A stretch of 64,000 nt of DNA from Pseudomonas_T sp032052615 (lineage in GTDB: Bacteria; Pseudomonadota; Gammaproteobacteria; Pseudomonadales; Pseudomonadaceae), in the NCBI GenBank assembly GCA_032052615.1, contig DAMBWF010000004.1, positions 62,001 through 126,000 on the forward strand, in the 5' to 3' direction. A model generated the notes under the pieces. It did not search any database. It was not told the origin of the DNA and saw only the letters and a program-made list of their open reading frames with translations. How positions within the stretch are numbered: the first letter of the stretch is position 1; each line of letters begins with the position of its first letter. The translations under genes and the position numbers were made by a program. This document shows positions 1 through 7,652 of this stretch, piece after piece.

Positions 1-333
1 CAGATGCTGCGCCTGCACACCGAGCGCGGCAGCGTGCTGCGCCAGGCGATCCGCGCCTGCCGCAAGGGCGGCACGGTCTCGGTGATCGGCGTCTACGGCG
101 GCGTGCTGGACAAATTCCCCATGGGCGCCATCGTCAACAAGGCGCTCACCCTGCGCTCCGGCCAGCAACCCGGCCAGCGCTACGCCGACCGCCTGTTCGA
201 GCACATCCGCAAGGGCGAGCTGGACCCCTCCTACCTGCTCACCCACCCCATGAGCCTGGAGGATTCGCCCCAGGGCTACGGGCTGTTCAAGCAGAAGCAG
301 GACAACTGCATGCGGGCGGTCTTCATGCCCTGA
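1..333 (+). CDS. Zinc-dependent alcohol dehydrogenase, C-terminal part (5' end outside window)
   Basis: The reading frame is open from the first base and gives about 110 residues of the C-terminal end of a medium-chain, zinc-dependent alcohol/formaldehyde dehydrogenase. The end of the NAD-binding Rossmann half is visible (a run like GGTVSVIGVYGG), followed by the usual C-terminal segment with the motif LTHPMSLEDSPQGYGLF. The zinc-binding N-terminal half lies upstream of the window, so substrate and cofactor cannot be judged. Its stop codon overlaps by 11 bp the 3' end of the opposite-strand gene, a convergent arrangement with no visible hairpin terminator between the two. Confidence 0.8.
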   Translation, partial: QMLRLHTERGSVLRQAIRACRKGGTVSVIGVYGGVLDKFPMGAIVNKALTLRSGQQPGQRYADRLFEHIRKGELDPSYLLTHPMSLEDSPQGYGLFKQKQDNCMRAVFMP

Positions 334-913
334 GCGGGCGGCGGGCCCGGCGCAGCGCCGCCAGCGCGACGTCGGCGTCCCGTCGCAGGGTTCGCCGGGC
401 GCGGGCGGCGCGCTTTCGCGCCAGGGGCTCCAGGCGATCGAGGTGGGCATCCAGGTTCAGCAGCGCCGCGCCCAGGGCGGCATGCAGCAACAGCGCCCCG
501 GCCTCCACATCGCAGCGCAGCGAGGGCTTGCACAGGGGCAGGGCGGCCAGGGTCAGGCGCAGCCCCTCCCGGCACAACCAGGCGGTGTACAGCGGGACCG
601 CGACGGCGCCCCGGGTCGCCGGTTCCGCCGTGTCCCGCTTCGCGCCGTGCTCCGCCAGATAGCGCTCGAAGGCCCGCGCGTCGGCGTCCGCCTGGCGACC
701 CAGGGCCTCGCTCAGATGTCCGCTTTGCGCGATCAGGGTCTCCCGGCCGGCATGGGACTCCCGTTTATCGCTGATGCGCAGGGCCATGCTCGCCAGGGCC
801 ATGCCCAGGCTCGCGCTCACCGCGCTGGCCGCGCCGCAGCTCGGCGTCGGCCGGTCCGCCCCGAGGGCCTCGCGAAAGGAGGCGAGGGACTGGTTCCACA
901 GGCTGTCGGTCAT
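323..913 (-). CDS. Cyclodeaminase/cyclohydrolase (FTCD_C) family protein
   Basis: This 196-residue, mostly helical protein resembles the cyclodeaminase domain of formiminotransferase-cyclodeaminase and bacterial FchA. In the family this domain acts on formimino- or methenyl-tetrahydrofolate. The recognisable signature is near the N terminus, PTPSCGAASAVSASLGMALA, the position of the family's PTPGGGS-A-A-G-A motif, followed by long alanine- and leucine-rich helices. The usual glycines of the motif are partly replaced (SCGAA for GGGS), so activity is uncertain. It stands alone with no formiminotransferase partner and no other folate gene next to it. It converges on the alcohol dehydrogenase and diverges from sbcC, with about 100 bp between the two starts. 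The C terminus is very arginine-rich. Confidence 0.65.
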   Translation of the reverse strand: MTDSLWNQSLASFREALGADRPTPSCGAASAVSASLGMALASMALRISDKRESHAGRETLIAQSGHLSEALGRQADADARAFERYLAEHGAKRDTAEPATRGAVAVPLYTAWLCREGLRLTLAALPLCKPSLRCDVEAGALLLHAALGAALLNLDAHLDRLEPLARKRAARARRTLRRDADVALAALRRARRPLRA

Positions 914-979
914 GGCGCGGCTCCACGGGGTTCAAGGTTTCGAGCGCGCCCGCGCGGCGGGGTTCGCAGAGAATGGGGA

Positions 980-998
980 GGGGTGACAGAATCACCCC
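980..998. promoter_or_regulatory. Small perfect hairpin in the sbcC leader
   Basis: Seven-base arms GGGGTGA (980-986) and TCACCCC (992-998) flank a 5-base loop, ending 14 bases before the sbcC start. The GGGGAG/GGGGTGA stretch is also the only purine-rich candidate ribosome binding site, though it lies far from the ATG. It may modulate translation or be an operator; function is inferred only from position. Confidence 0.3.
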
Positions 999-1012
999 CT
1001 GGCTTTCCCGGT

Positions 1013-4000
1013 ATGCCCATGAAAATCCTCAGCCTGCGCCTGAAGAACCTCAACGCCCTCAAGGGCGAATGGAAGATCGACTTCACCGCCGAGCCGTTCC
1101 GCGACAACGGCCTGTTCGCCATCACCGGCCCCACCGGCGCCGGCAAGACCACCCTGCTGGATGCTCTGTGTCTGGCGCTCTACCACCGCACGCCGCGCAT
1201 GGGCGCCCTGTCCGCCACCAGCAACGAGTTGATGACCCGGCACTGCGCCGATTGCCTGGCCGAAGTGGAATTCGAAGTGGGCGGGGAGGGCTACCGCGCC
1301 TTCTGGAGCCAGCGCCGCGCCCGCGACCGCGCCGACGGCGCGCTGCAGCCGGCCAAGGCCGAGCTGGCCCATCTGGACGGGCGCATCCTCTGCGACCGCC
1401 TGAGCGACAAGCCCAAGGAAGTGGAGCGCCTCACCGGGCTGGATTTCGCCCGCTTCACCCGTTCCATGCTGCTCGCCCAAGGCGGTTTCGCCGCGTTCCT
1501 CGAAGCCGACGCCCGTAGCCGCGCGGAGCTGCTGGAGCAACTCACCGGCACCGATATCTATGGCCGTGTCTCCCAGCAGGTCTACCTCCGCGCCAAGGAG
1601 GCGGAAAGCGCTCTCGCCGAGCTGCGCGCCCAGGCCAGCGGCGTCGAGCTGCTGGATGACCCCCAGCGCGAGGCCCTGACCGAGGAAGCCCGGCACTTGG
1701 GCGAGGCCGAGCGGGCGCGGCAAGAGCGCCTCGCCGACCTGCGCGAGCAGCGCCAGTGGCTGGCTGCCCGGGACGCGGCTGAAGCCCGGCTCGCCGCCAT
1801 GGCCGCCGACGAACGTCGCGCCCGCGAGGCTCTGGACGCGGCGGCCGACGACCTCCGCCGGCTGGCCGCCGACGAGCCGGCGACGCGCCTGCGCCCCGCT
1901 CACCGCGCCTGGCGCTCCGCCGAGCGGGCCTGGCAGGCGACCCGCGCGGCTTTGGAGGCCACCCAGCGGGAGGCCGAGGGCGTGGCGCGCGAGGTCGCGG
2001 ACAGCCTGGCGGCCGCGCGGGACGCCGCCGATGCCCTGGCGGCCCGGCGGCAGGCCGAACGCGACGCCTTGCGCGAGCAGGTCCGCGATCTGGACGCCCA
2101 CTTGGCGACCCATGCCCGCGACGCCCACCTGCTGGAACGCCTCAGCGGCTGGCGCAGCCGGCTGGAGGCACGCGCCGCGCGGGACGCCGAACGAGCCGAG
2201 ACCCAGGCGCGGCGGCAACGGGCCGAGCAGCACCGGCACGCCCTTGACGGCGCGCTGGCCGGGCGCCGGAACGCCCTGCGAGACGCGGGCATCGCCCTCG
2301 AGCGGGCCCGGGTCGCCGAGGCCGAGCCGCTGGAATCCTGGCGGGTGGCCTTGGACGGTCGCGAGGAGGCGGACTGGCAGGCCGAGTGGCAGCGGCTGCT
2401 GACCCATGGCCAGGTCCTGGAGCGCCTGGCCGACGCAGGCGCGCGGCGCGAGCGCCTGGCGATGGAGGTGGCCGGCCTGCGCGAGCAACTCGCCGAGCGT
2501 CAGGCCCGTCAGGCGAAGCTCCACGCCGAGCGGGCGGCCCTGCGCGACACCTACCGCGACCTCGATCGACAGGTCCGCGACCAGGAAAAATTGCTGGAAC
2601 AGGAACAGCGCATCCAGGCCCTGGAGGCTTATCGGGCGCGCTTGCGACCCGACGAGGCCTGCCCCCTGTGCGGTGCCCTGGAGCACCCGGCGGTGGAGGC
2701 CTACCAGGCCCTCGACCTGACCGCCACCCAGCGCACCCTGGAGGCCAAGCGGGCCGAGCGGGACGCGGTGACCGAGCAGGGCCAGCGGCTGAGCGACGAG
2801 GTCGGCCGGCTCGACGAGCAGGTGCGCGCCCTCATCGAGCGGATCGACGACGGCGAGGCGCGGCGGGCCGCCCTGGACGCGGACTGGCAACGCCACACCG
2901 AGGCCCAGCCGGCTCTCGTCGATCTCGCCGCGGTGCTCGCCGAGCAGCCCCGCCAGCGTCAGGCGCTGGCCGATGTCGAAGCCACCCTGGCGCGCCTCGA
3001 CGCCCTCAAGGCGCGGCGCGAAGCGGCGCACCGCTCCACCCGGGAGGCCGAACAGGCCGCGCGTGACGCGGCCCAGGCCGTGGAACTGGCGGAGCGGGAC
3101 CGCCAGGCCGCTCACGGTTCGCTGGAGGAACTGGACGCCCGCTTGCGGGACCTGCGAGAGCGCCAGGAGCGGGACGACCGCGTCCTGGGCGAGGAGCTGG
3201 CGGCCCTCGGCTACGGCCTGCCGGAAGACGCCGACGCCTGGCTGCGGGCGCGGGAGGCGGACCTCGCCGCCTGGCAGCGGGTCCAGGCGCAACGCCAGAC
3301 ACTGGCCGAGCGCCAGGCTGCCCTCGACCCCCTTGTCGAGAGCGCCCGCCGGACCGCCGCGCTCTGGCGCCAGCGGGCCGAGGCCGCGGGCGTGGACGAA
3401 ACGCCCGGCCGGGCGCCGACGGACGACCCCGAGGCGGACTTGGCGGGGGCCGAGGCACGCCTGGGCCGGGCCCAGGACCATGCCAATGAGCTCAACGGCA
3501 TCCGCCGCGAGGCCCAGGCGCGCCTGGCGCGGGAGGCCGAGGCCCTGGGCGACGGCGAGGCGGCCTGGCGCGCCGCCCTGGCCGACAGCCCGTTCGCCGA
3601 CGAAGCGGCGTTCCTCGACGCTTGTCTGGATGACGCCACCCGCGAGGCGCTGGCGGCGGCGCGGGCCACCCTGCACGGCGCGCTGACCGAGGCCCGCGCC
3701 CTGCACGAGGCGGCCCGAAAGGCCCGCGACGCGCTGCGCGCCGAGGCGAAGACCGCGCAGGACGGCGAGACCCTCGATGCCGCCCTGCTCGACGAGGAAC
3801 AGGCGCTACGGGAGCTGACCCGGCGCCAGGGCGAAATCGACGCGCGCCTGCGGGACGACGAGACCCGCCGGCGCAACCGCCAGACCCTGTTCGAGGCCAT
3901 CGCCGCCCGCGAGGCCGAGCACCGCGCCTGGACCCAGCTCAACGGCCTGATCGGCTCGGCCGATGGCGCCAAGTACCGCAAGTTCGCCCAGGGCCTTACC

Positions 4001-4444
4001 CTCGACCATCTGGTGCACCTGGCCAACCGTCGCCTGGAGCGCCTCCACGGCCGCTACCGGCTGGCCCGTCGCGGCGGCGGCGACCTGGAGCTGGAGGTGG
4101 TGGACACCTGGCAGGGCGACGTGGCCCGGGACACCCGCACCCTTTCCGGCGGCGAGAGCTTCCTGGTCAGCCTCGCCCTCGCCCTGGCCTTGTCCGATCT
4201 GGTCAGCCATACGACCAGCATCGACTCGCTGTTCCTCGACGAAGGCTTCGGTACCCTGGACGGCGAAACCCTCGACGTCGCCCTGGATGCCCTCGACGCC
4301 CTCAACGCCAGCGGCAAGACCATCGGCATCATCAGCCACGTCGACGCCCTGAAGGAGCGCATCCCTGTGCAGCTCCGGGTGTACAAGACCGCCGGCCTGG
4401 GCTACAGCCGGCTGGATCGGCGCTACGCGGTGGAGCCGTCGTGA
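1013..4444 (+). CDS. sbcC: Exonuclease SbcCD large subunit (SMC-like ATPase)
   Basis: SbcC pairs with the nuclease SbcD (Rad50-Mre11 type) to cleave hairpins and blocked DNA ends. The 1143-residue product has the family layout: N-terminal ATPase half starting MKILSLRLKNLNALKGEW with a Walker A (GPTGAGKTT from residue 39), about 850 residues of Arg/Glu/Ala-rich coiled coil, a zinc hook CPLC at residues 550-553 in the middle of the coil, a signature LSGGES near 1044 and a Walker B LFLDEGFGTLD near 1073. The start is the ATG at 1013 or the in-frame ATG at 1019; the long open frame upstream of it is chance. No sbcD is visible upstream, where sbcDC operons normally have it. The stop overlaps the next gene by 4 bp (GTGA), so the two are likely translationally coupled. 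Confidence 0.93.
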   Translation: MPMKILSLRLKNLNALKGEWKIDFTAEPFRDNGLFAITGPTGAGKTTLLDALCLALYHRTPRMGALSATSNELMTRHCADCLAEVEFEVGGEGYRAFWSQRRARDRADGALQPAKAELAHLDGRILCDRLSDKPKEVERLTGLDFARFTRSMLLAQGGFAAFLEADARSRAELLEQLTGTDIYGRVSQQVYLRAKEAESALAELRAQASGVELLDDPQREALTEEARHLGEAERARQERLADLREQRQWLAARDAAEARLAAMAADERRAREALDAAADDLRRLAADEPATRLRPAHRAWRSAERAWQATRAALEATQREAEGVAREVADSLAAARDAADALAARRQAERDALREQVRDLDAHLATHARDAHLLERLSGWRSRLEARAARDAERAETQARRQRAEQHRHALDGALAGRRNALRDAGIALERARVAEAEPLESWRVALDGREEADWQAEWQRLLTHGQVLERLADAGARRERLAMEVAGLREQLAERQARQAKLHAERAALRDTYRDLDRQVRDQEKLLEQEQRIQALEAYRARLRPDEACPLCGALEHPAVEAYQALDLTATQRTLEAKRAERDAVTEQGQRLSDEVGRLDEQVRALIERIDDGEARRAALDADWQRHTEAQPALVDLAAVLAEQPRQRQALADVEATLARLDALKARREAAHRSTREAEQAARDAAQAVELAERDRQAAHGSLEELDARLRDLRERQERDDRVLGEELAALGYGLPEDADAWLRAREADLAAWQRVQAQRQTLAERQAALDPLVESARRTAALWRQRAEAAGVDETPGRAPTDDPEADLAGAEARLGRAQDHANELNGIRREAQARLAREAEALGDGEAAWRAALADSPFADEAAFLDACLDDATREALAAARATLHGALTEARALHEAARKARDALRAEAKTAQDGETLDAALLDEEQALRELTRRQGEIDARLRDDETRRRNRQTLFEAIAAREAEHRAWTQLNGLIGSADGAKYRKFAQGLTLDHLVHLANRRLERLHGRYRLARRGGGDLELEVVDTWQGDVARDTRTLSGGESFLVSLALALALSDLVSHTTSIDSLFLDEGFGTLDGETLDVALDALDALNASGKTIGIISHVDALKERIPVQLRVYKTAGLGYSRLDRRYAVEPS

Positions 4445-5061
4445 CCTTCTCGGCGGACGCCGCCGACGCCTTCCTCGCCGCCCTGGACGAGGACTGGGCG
4501 CGCCTGGTGGCGGCGGTGGGGCCGTGCGGCCATCGACCCCGGCCGGAGCGGGAGCCCTACGAGGCGCTGGTCCGCTCCGTCGCTTACCAGCAGTTGCACG
4601 CCCGCGCCGCCGAGGCGATGCTCGGGCGGCTGCTGGCCCTCTGCGAGGGACGTTTCCCGGCGCCCGGCGCGTTGCTGGCGCTGGGCCCCGAGGCCTTGCG
4701 CGGCTGCGGTTTCTCCGCCGCCAAGACCCTGGCCCTGCGCGGCCTCGCCGAGGCGACCCTGGACGGCACCGTGCCGGGCCTCGACGAGGCCCTCGGGCTG
4801 GACGACCGGGCACTGATGGCACGGCTGCTGCCCTTGCGCGGGGTTGGCCGCTGGACGGTGGAAATGCTGCTGATCTATACCCTGGCGCGGCCGGACGTGC
4901 TGCCGGTGGACGATTTCGGCGTGCGCGAGGGCTACCGCCGGCTCAAGGGCCTGGAGCGGCAGCCGAAGCCACGGGAATTGGCCGAGCTGGGGCGGGCCTG
5001 GAGCCCCTATCGCACCGCCGCCGCCTGGTATCTGTGGCGAGTGCCGGCGGCCGGAATCTGA
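4441..5061 (+). CDS. DNA-3-methyladenine glycosylase II (AlkA-like, HhH-GPD)
   Basis: This 206-residue protein belongs to the helix-hairpin-helix GPD glycosylases that remove alkylated purines. The family core is clear: VRSVAYQQLHARAA near residue 46, the hairpin RGVGRWTVEML near 133-143 (LPLRGVGRWT), and the catalytic aspartate region LPVDDFGVREGYRRL around 157-171. It lacks the N-terminal domain of E. coli AlkA, so it matches the shorter AlkA-type enzymes common in Pseudomonas. It starts with GTG inside the sbcC stop (GTGA overlap) and is followed 70 bp later by ada. Co-location with an Ada-like regulator supports a role in alkylation repair. Confidence 0.87.
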   Translation: MTFSADAADAFLAALDEDWARLVAAVGPCGHRPRPEREPYEALVRSVAYQQLHARAAEAMLGRLLALCEGRFPAPGALLALGPEALRGCGFSAAKTLALRGLAEATLDGTVPGLDEALGLDDRALMARLLPLRGVGRWTVEMLLIYTLARPDVLPVDDFGVREGYRRLKGLERQPKPRELAELGRAWSPYRTAAAWYLWRVPAAGI

Positions 5062-5131
5062 GCGCAAGGGGCGGAGTGTCGACGCCGTCGCCCCCGGCTA
5101 GGCTGGAGCCCTCTTCATCGGGAGTATCGCC

Positions 5132-6427
5132 ATGGACAAAGACATCGCGCGTGGCGCGCCGGTCGCCGAGGACGATCCGCGCTGGCAGGCGCTGCTGCGC
5201 CGCGACCCCGCCGCCGACGGACAGTTCGTCTACGGCGTGCGCACCACCGGAGTCTGGGGCCGGCCCAGCGCGGCGACGCGCCTGCCGCGCCGGGAAAACG
5301 TGGAATTCTTCGACACGCCCGGGCAGGCCGAGGCGGCCGGCTACCGGCCGAGCCGACGCGCCGCCGCGGATCGCGGCGCCGTCGAGGCGCAGTGGGCGCG
5401 CACCGTGGCGGACGCCTGCCGCTGGATCGAGTCCGCCGAGCAGACGCCGTCCCTGGAGGCGCTGGCGCGCCGCGCCGGACTCAGCCCCTGGCACTTCCAT
5501 CGGATATTCAAGAGCCTCACCGGCCTCACGCCCCGGGCCTACGCCAGCGCCCAACGGGCCCGGGCGGTGCGCGACGAACTGGAAAGCGGCGCCTCGGTGA
5601 CCGAGGCCCTGTACGCGGCGGGGTTCGGCTCCAACGGGCGCTTCTACGCCGCCTCCGACGGCATGCTGGGGATGACCCCCAGCGACTACCGCGCCGGCGG
5701 CCGCAACGCGGTGATCCACTTTGCCCTCGGCGAGTGCTCCCTGGGCTCGATCCTGGTGGCCCGGAGCGAGCGCGGGGTCTGCGCGATCCTCCTGGGAGAC
5801 GATCCGGAGACCCTGCTGCGGGACTTGCAGGACAGCTTCCCGCTGGCCGACCTGCGCGGCGGCGAGGCCGACTTCGAGCGCCTGGTGGCCCAGGTGGTGG
5901 GGTTTGTCGAGGCACCGGGCCTGGGCCTGGCGCTGCCCCTGGACATCCGGGGCACGGCGTTCCAGCAGCGGGTCTGGCAGGCGCTGGGGGAGATTCCGCC
6001 GGGTCGTACCCTCAGCTACGCCGAAGTGGCCGCGCGAATCGGCGCCCCCCAGTCGGTGCGGGCCGTGGCCCGGGCCTGCGGGGCCAACCGCCTGGCGGTG
6101 GCGATCCCCTGCCACCGGGTGGTGCGCAGCGACGGCGGGCTGTCGGGTTATCGCTGGGGCGTGGAGCGCAAGCGGCTGCTGCTGGCGCGGGAAGCGTCGG
6201 GGGCGGCGTGGCCCATGGAGGATTCGCCTGGCGGGGCCGGGTCCGCGATCGTTCGGCCCAAGAAAGAGGCCCTGCCTGGCGAGGCCTCGCGTGAAGCGGC
6301 CCCGCCTGGAGCGGCCCTGCCTGGAGCGGCCCTGCCTAGAGCGGCCCTGCCTGGAGTAGTCCGCCCCGAGGTCGCTCGGCGCGAGGGCCCGTCCCCGGCC
6401 GAGGGGACTCCGGAGGAGACGCGGTAG
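5132..6427 (+). CDS. ada: Ada-type regulator/O6-methylguanine-DNA methyltransferase with degenerate zinc domain
   Basis: The 431-residue protein has the three domains of Ada: N-terminal Ada_Zn-like (about 14-80), AraC-type HTH (about 95-180, ending GMTPSDYR) and C-terminal O6-alkylguanine methyltransferase with the acceptor motif AIPCHRVVRSDGGLSGYRWG. In E. coli Ada, four cysteines (38, 42, 69, 72) bind zinc and Cys38 takes methyl groups from phosphotriesters. Here the surrounding sequence is well kept (TTGVWGRPSAATR, AGYRPSRRAAAD), yet these four positions are Gly43, Ala47, Ser74 and Ala77. Methyl-dependent activation by the known route should be impossible, while O6-methylguanine repair and DNA binding look intact. 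After the MGMT domain a roughly 75-residue tail contains a five-residue repeat (AALPG type) encoded by a 15-bp tandem repeat. A good GGGAG precedes the ATG. Confidence 0.85.
   Translation: MDKDIARGAPVAEDDPRWQALLRRDPAADGQFVYGVRTTGVWGRPSAATRLPRRENVEFFDTPGQAEAAGYRPSRRAAADRGAVEAQWARTVADACRWIESAEQTPSLEALARRAGLSPWHFHRIFKSLTGLTPRAYASAQRARAVRDELESGASVTEALYAAGFGSNGRFYAASDGMLGMTPSDYRAGGRNAVIHFALGECSLGSILVARSERGVCAILLGDDPETLLRDLQDSFPLADLRGGEADFERLVAQVVGFVEAPGLGLALPLDIRGTAFQQRVWQALGEIPPGRTLSYAEVAARIGAPQSVRAVARACGANRLAVAIPCHRVVRSDGGLSGYRWGVERKRLLLAREASGAAWPMEDSPGGAGSAIVRPKKEALPGEASREAAPPGAALPGAALPRAALPGVVRPEVARREGPSPAEGTPEETR
6266..6355 (+). repeat. 15-bp tandem repeat inside the 3' end of ada
   Basis: Six units of 15 bp lie end to end. 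The last four (6296-6310, 6311-6325, 6326-6340, 6341-6355) follow GCGGCCCTGCCTGGA with at most one or two differences; the first two (6266-6295) are more diverged. Since 15 is a multiple of three, the array encodes five-residue repeats (EALPG, AAPPG, AALPG, AALPR, AALPG) in the Ada tail. Confidence 0.85.
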
Positions 6428-6501
6428 GGTACGGTCGCGGCTTGATCGGGTTACTGGAGAAGGGGGGCGACACAGGTGATCAGATCGCTCGATGGTTCAG
6501 C

Positions 6502-6580
6502 GCGCCCCGACCTGACGGAGCCGGCCGCGCGGCCCGGCCTGACGCGGCCCGGCCTGACGCGGCCCGGCCTGACGCGGCCT
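6502..6580. repeat. 15-bp tandem repeat in the ada-rlmF intergenic region
   Basis: Three identical copies of GCGGCCCGGCCTGAC (6529-6543, 6544-6558, 6559-6573), then a broken copy starting GCGGCCTA at 6574, and one diverged copy at 6502-6516. The unit matches the coding array in ada at 12 of 15 positions. It lies between the ada stop and the convergent rlmF 3' end. Confidence 0.85.
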
Positions 6581-6598
6581 AGCGCGATCGTATGAGCC

Positions 6599-7597
6599 TC
6601 AGCCGGCCTCGCGCCGGGCGTGCCAGGCGCGGCGGGTGGCGGCGTCGTGGAAGCTCCAGGCGACGAAGCGGCTGCGCTTCTGCCCCTGGGCCATGCCCAC
6701 GACGCGCACGTCGCGAGCCTCGACCCGGCGCAAGTGCGCCTGCATCCCCGCCAGGTTGGCGGCCTTGGACACCAGGCTGCTGAACCACAGCACCTGGCCG
6801 GCGAAGGCCACGCTTTCCGCCACCATGCGTTGCAGGAACCCCGCCTCGCCGCCTTCGCACCAAAGCTCCGCGCCCTGGCCGCCGAAATTCAGCACCGGCA
6901 GCCGGCGGCTCGGATCGAGCTTGCCCAGGTTGCGCCACTTGCGCTGGCTGCCCCGGGTGGCCTCATCGAGGGAGGCGTGGAACGGCGGGTTGCAGAGGGT
7001 CAGGTCGAGTCGTTCGCCAGCCTCCAGTACCCCGGCGAAGAGCCGCTCGGGGTGGGCCTGGCGGCGCAGTTCGATGGCTCCGCCCAAGTGGTTGGCCTCG
7101 ACGATGGCCCGCGCCGAGTCCAGGGCCAGCGGGTCGATGTCGGCGCCGACGAAGCGCCAGCCGTAGTCGCGATGGCCGATCAGCGGGTAGATGCAGTTGG
7201 CGCCCACGCCGATGTCCAGCACCCGCACCGCCGGGCCCCGGGGGATGCCCGGGGCGTCCTCGGCCAGCAGGTCGGCCAGGCCGTGGAGGTAGTCGGCGCG
7301 CCCGGGGATCGGCGGGCACAGGTAGCCGGGCGGGATGTCCCAATGGGCGATGCCGTAGTGGTGGCGCAGCAGCGCGCGGTTGAAGACCTTCACCGCCTCC
7401 GGGTCGGCGAAGTCGATGCTGCGCTTGCCGTAGGGGTTGAGGATGACGAACGCCGCCAGTTCGGGGCTGCCGGCGATCAGCGCCGGGAAGTCGTAGCGGC
7501 CCTGGTGGCGGTTGCGCGGATGCAGCGGCGCGTCCCCGGACGGCCGGGGCGCGGCGGGCGACGAGGGACGCGGAGGGCGGCCACGGGGGCGGGGCAT
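6599..7597 (-). CDS. rlmF: 23S rRNA (adenine(1618)-N6)-methyltransferase
   Basis: RlmF methylates A1618 of 23S rRNA using S-adenosylmethionine. The diagnostic N-terminal block HPRNRHQGRYDFPAL is present, followed by LNPYGKRSIDFADP, the SAM-binding glycine motif LDIGVGANCIYPLIG and the amino-methyltransferase catalytic motif NPPF (LTLCNPPFHASL). The chosen ATG at 7597 gives 332 residues; an in-frame ATG at 7630 would add 11 residues and has GGGAG only two bases upstream. The first 35 residues are proline- and arginine-rich, as in other RlmF proteins. It is transcribed towards the repeat-rich ada-rlmF gap and is preceded by the SLC13 permease gene on the same strand, 55 bp away. Confidence 0.9.
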   Translation of the reverse strand: MPRPRGRPPRPSSPAAPRPSGDAPLHPRNRHQGRYDFPALIAGSPELAAFVILNPYGKRSIDFADPEAVKVFNRALLRHHYGIAHWDIPPGYLCPPIPGRADYLHGLADLLAEDAPGIPRGPAVRVLDIGVGANCIYPLIGHRDYGWRFVGADIDPLALDSARAIVEANHLGGAIELRRQAHPERLFAGVLEAGERLDLTLCNPPFHASLDEATRGSQRKWRNLGKLDPSRRLPVLNFGGQGAELWCEGGEAGFLQRMVAESVAFAGQVLWFSSLVSKAANLAGMQAHLRRVEARDVRVVGMAQGQKRSRFVAWSFHDAATRRAWHARREAG

Positions 7598-7652
7598 GGC
7601 GGGGCGCTCGTGGAAAAAACGGGCGCGCATTCTCCCACAGCCGCCGCCCCGG

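Noticed and set aside
992..3706. 904-codon open frame on the minus strand across sbcC
   Set aside because: It is antisense to sbcC, whose Walker A, zinc hook and Walker B are intact; the frame is a product of high G+C content.
6266..6580. Tandem repeats as a CRISPR array
   Set aside because: Units are 15 bp and directly adjacent, with no spacers and no cas genes.
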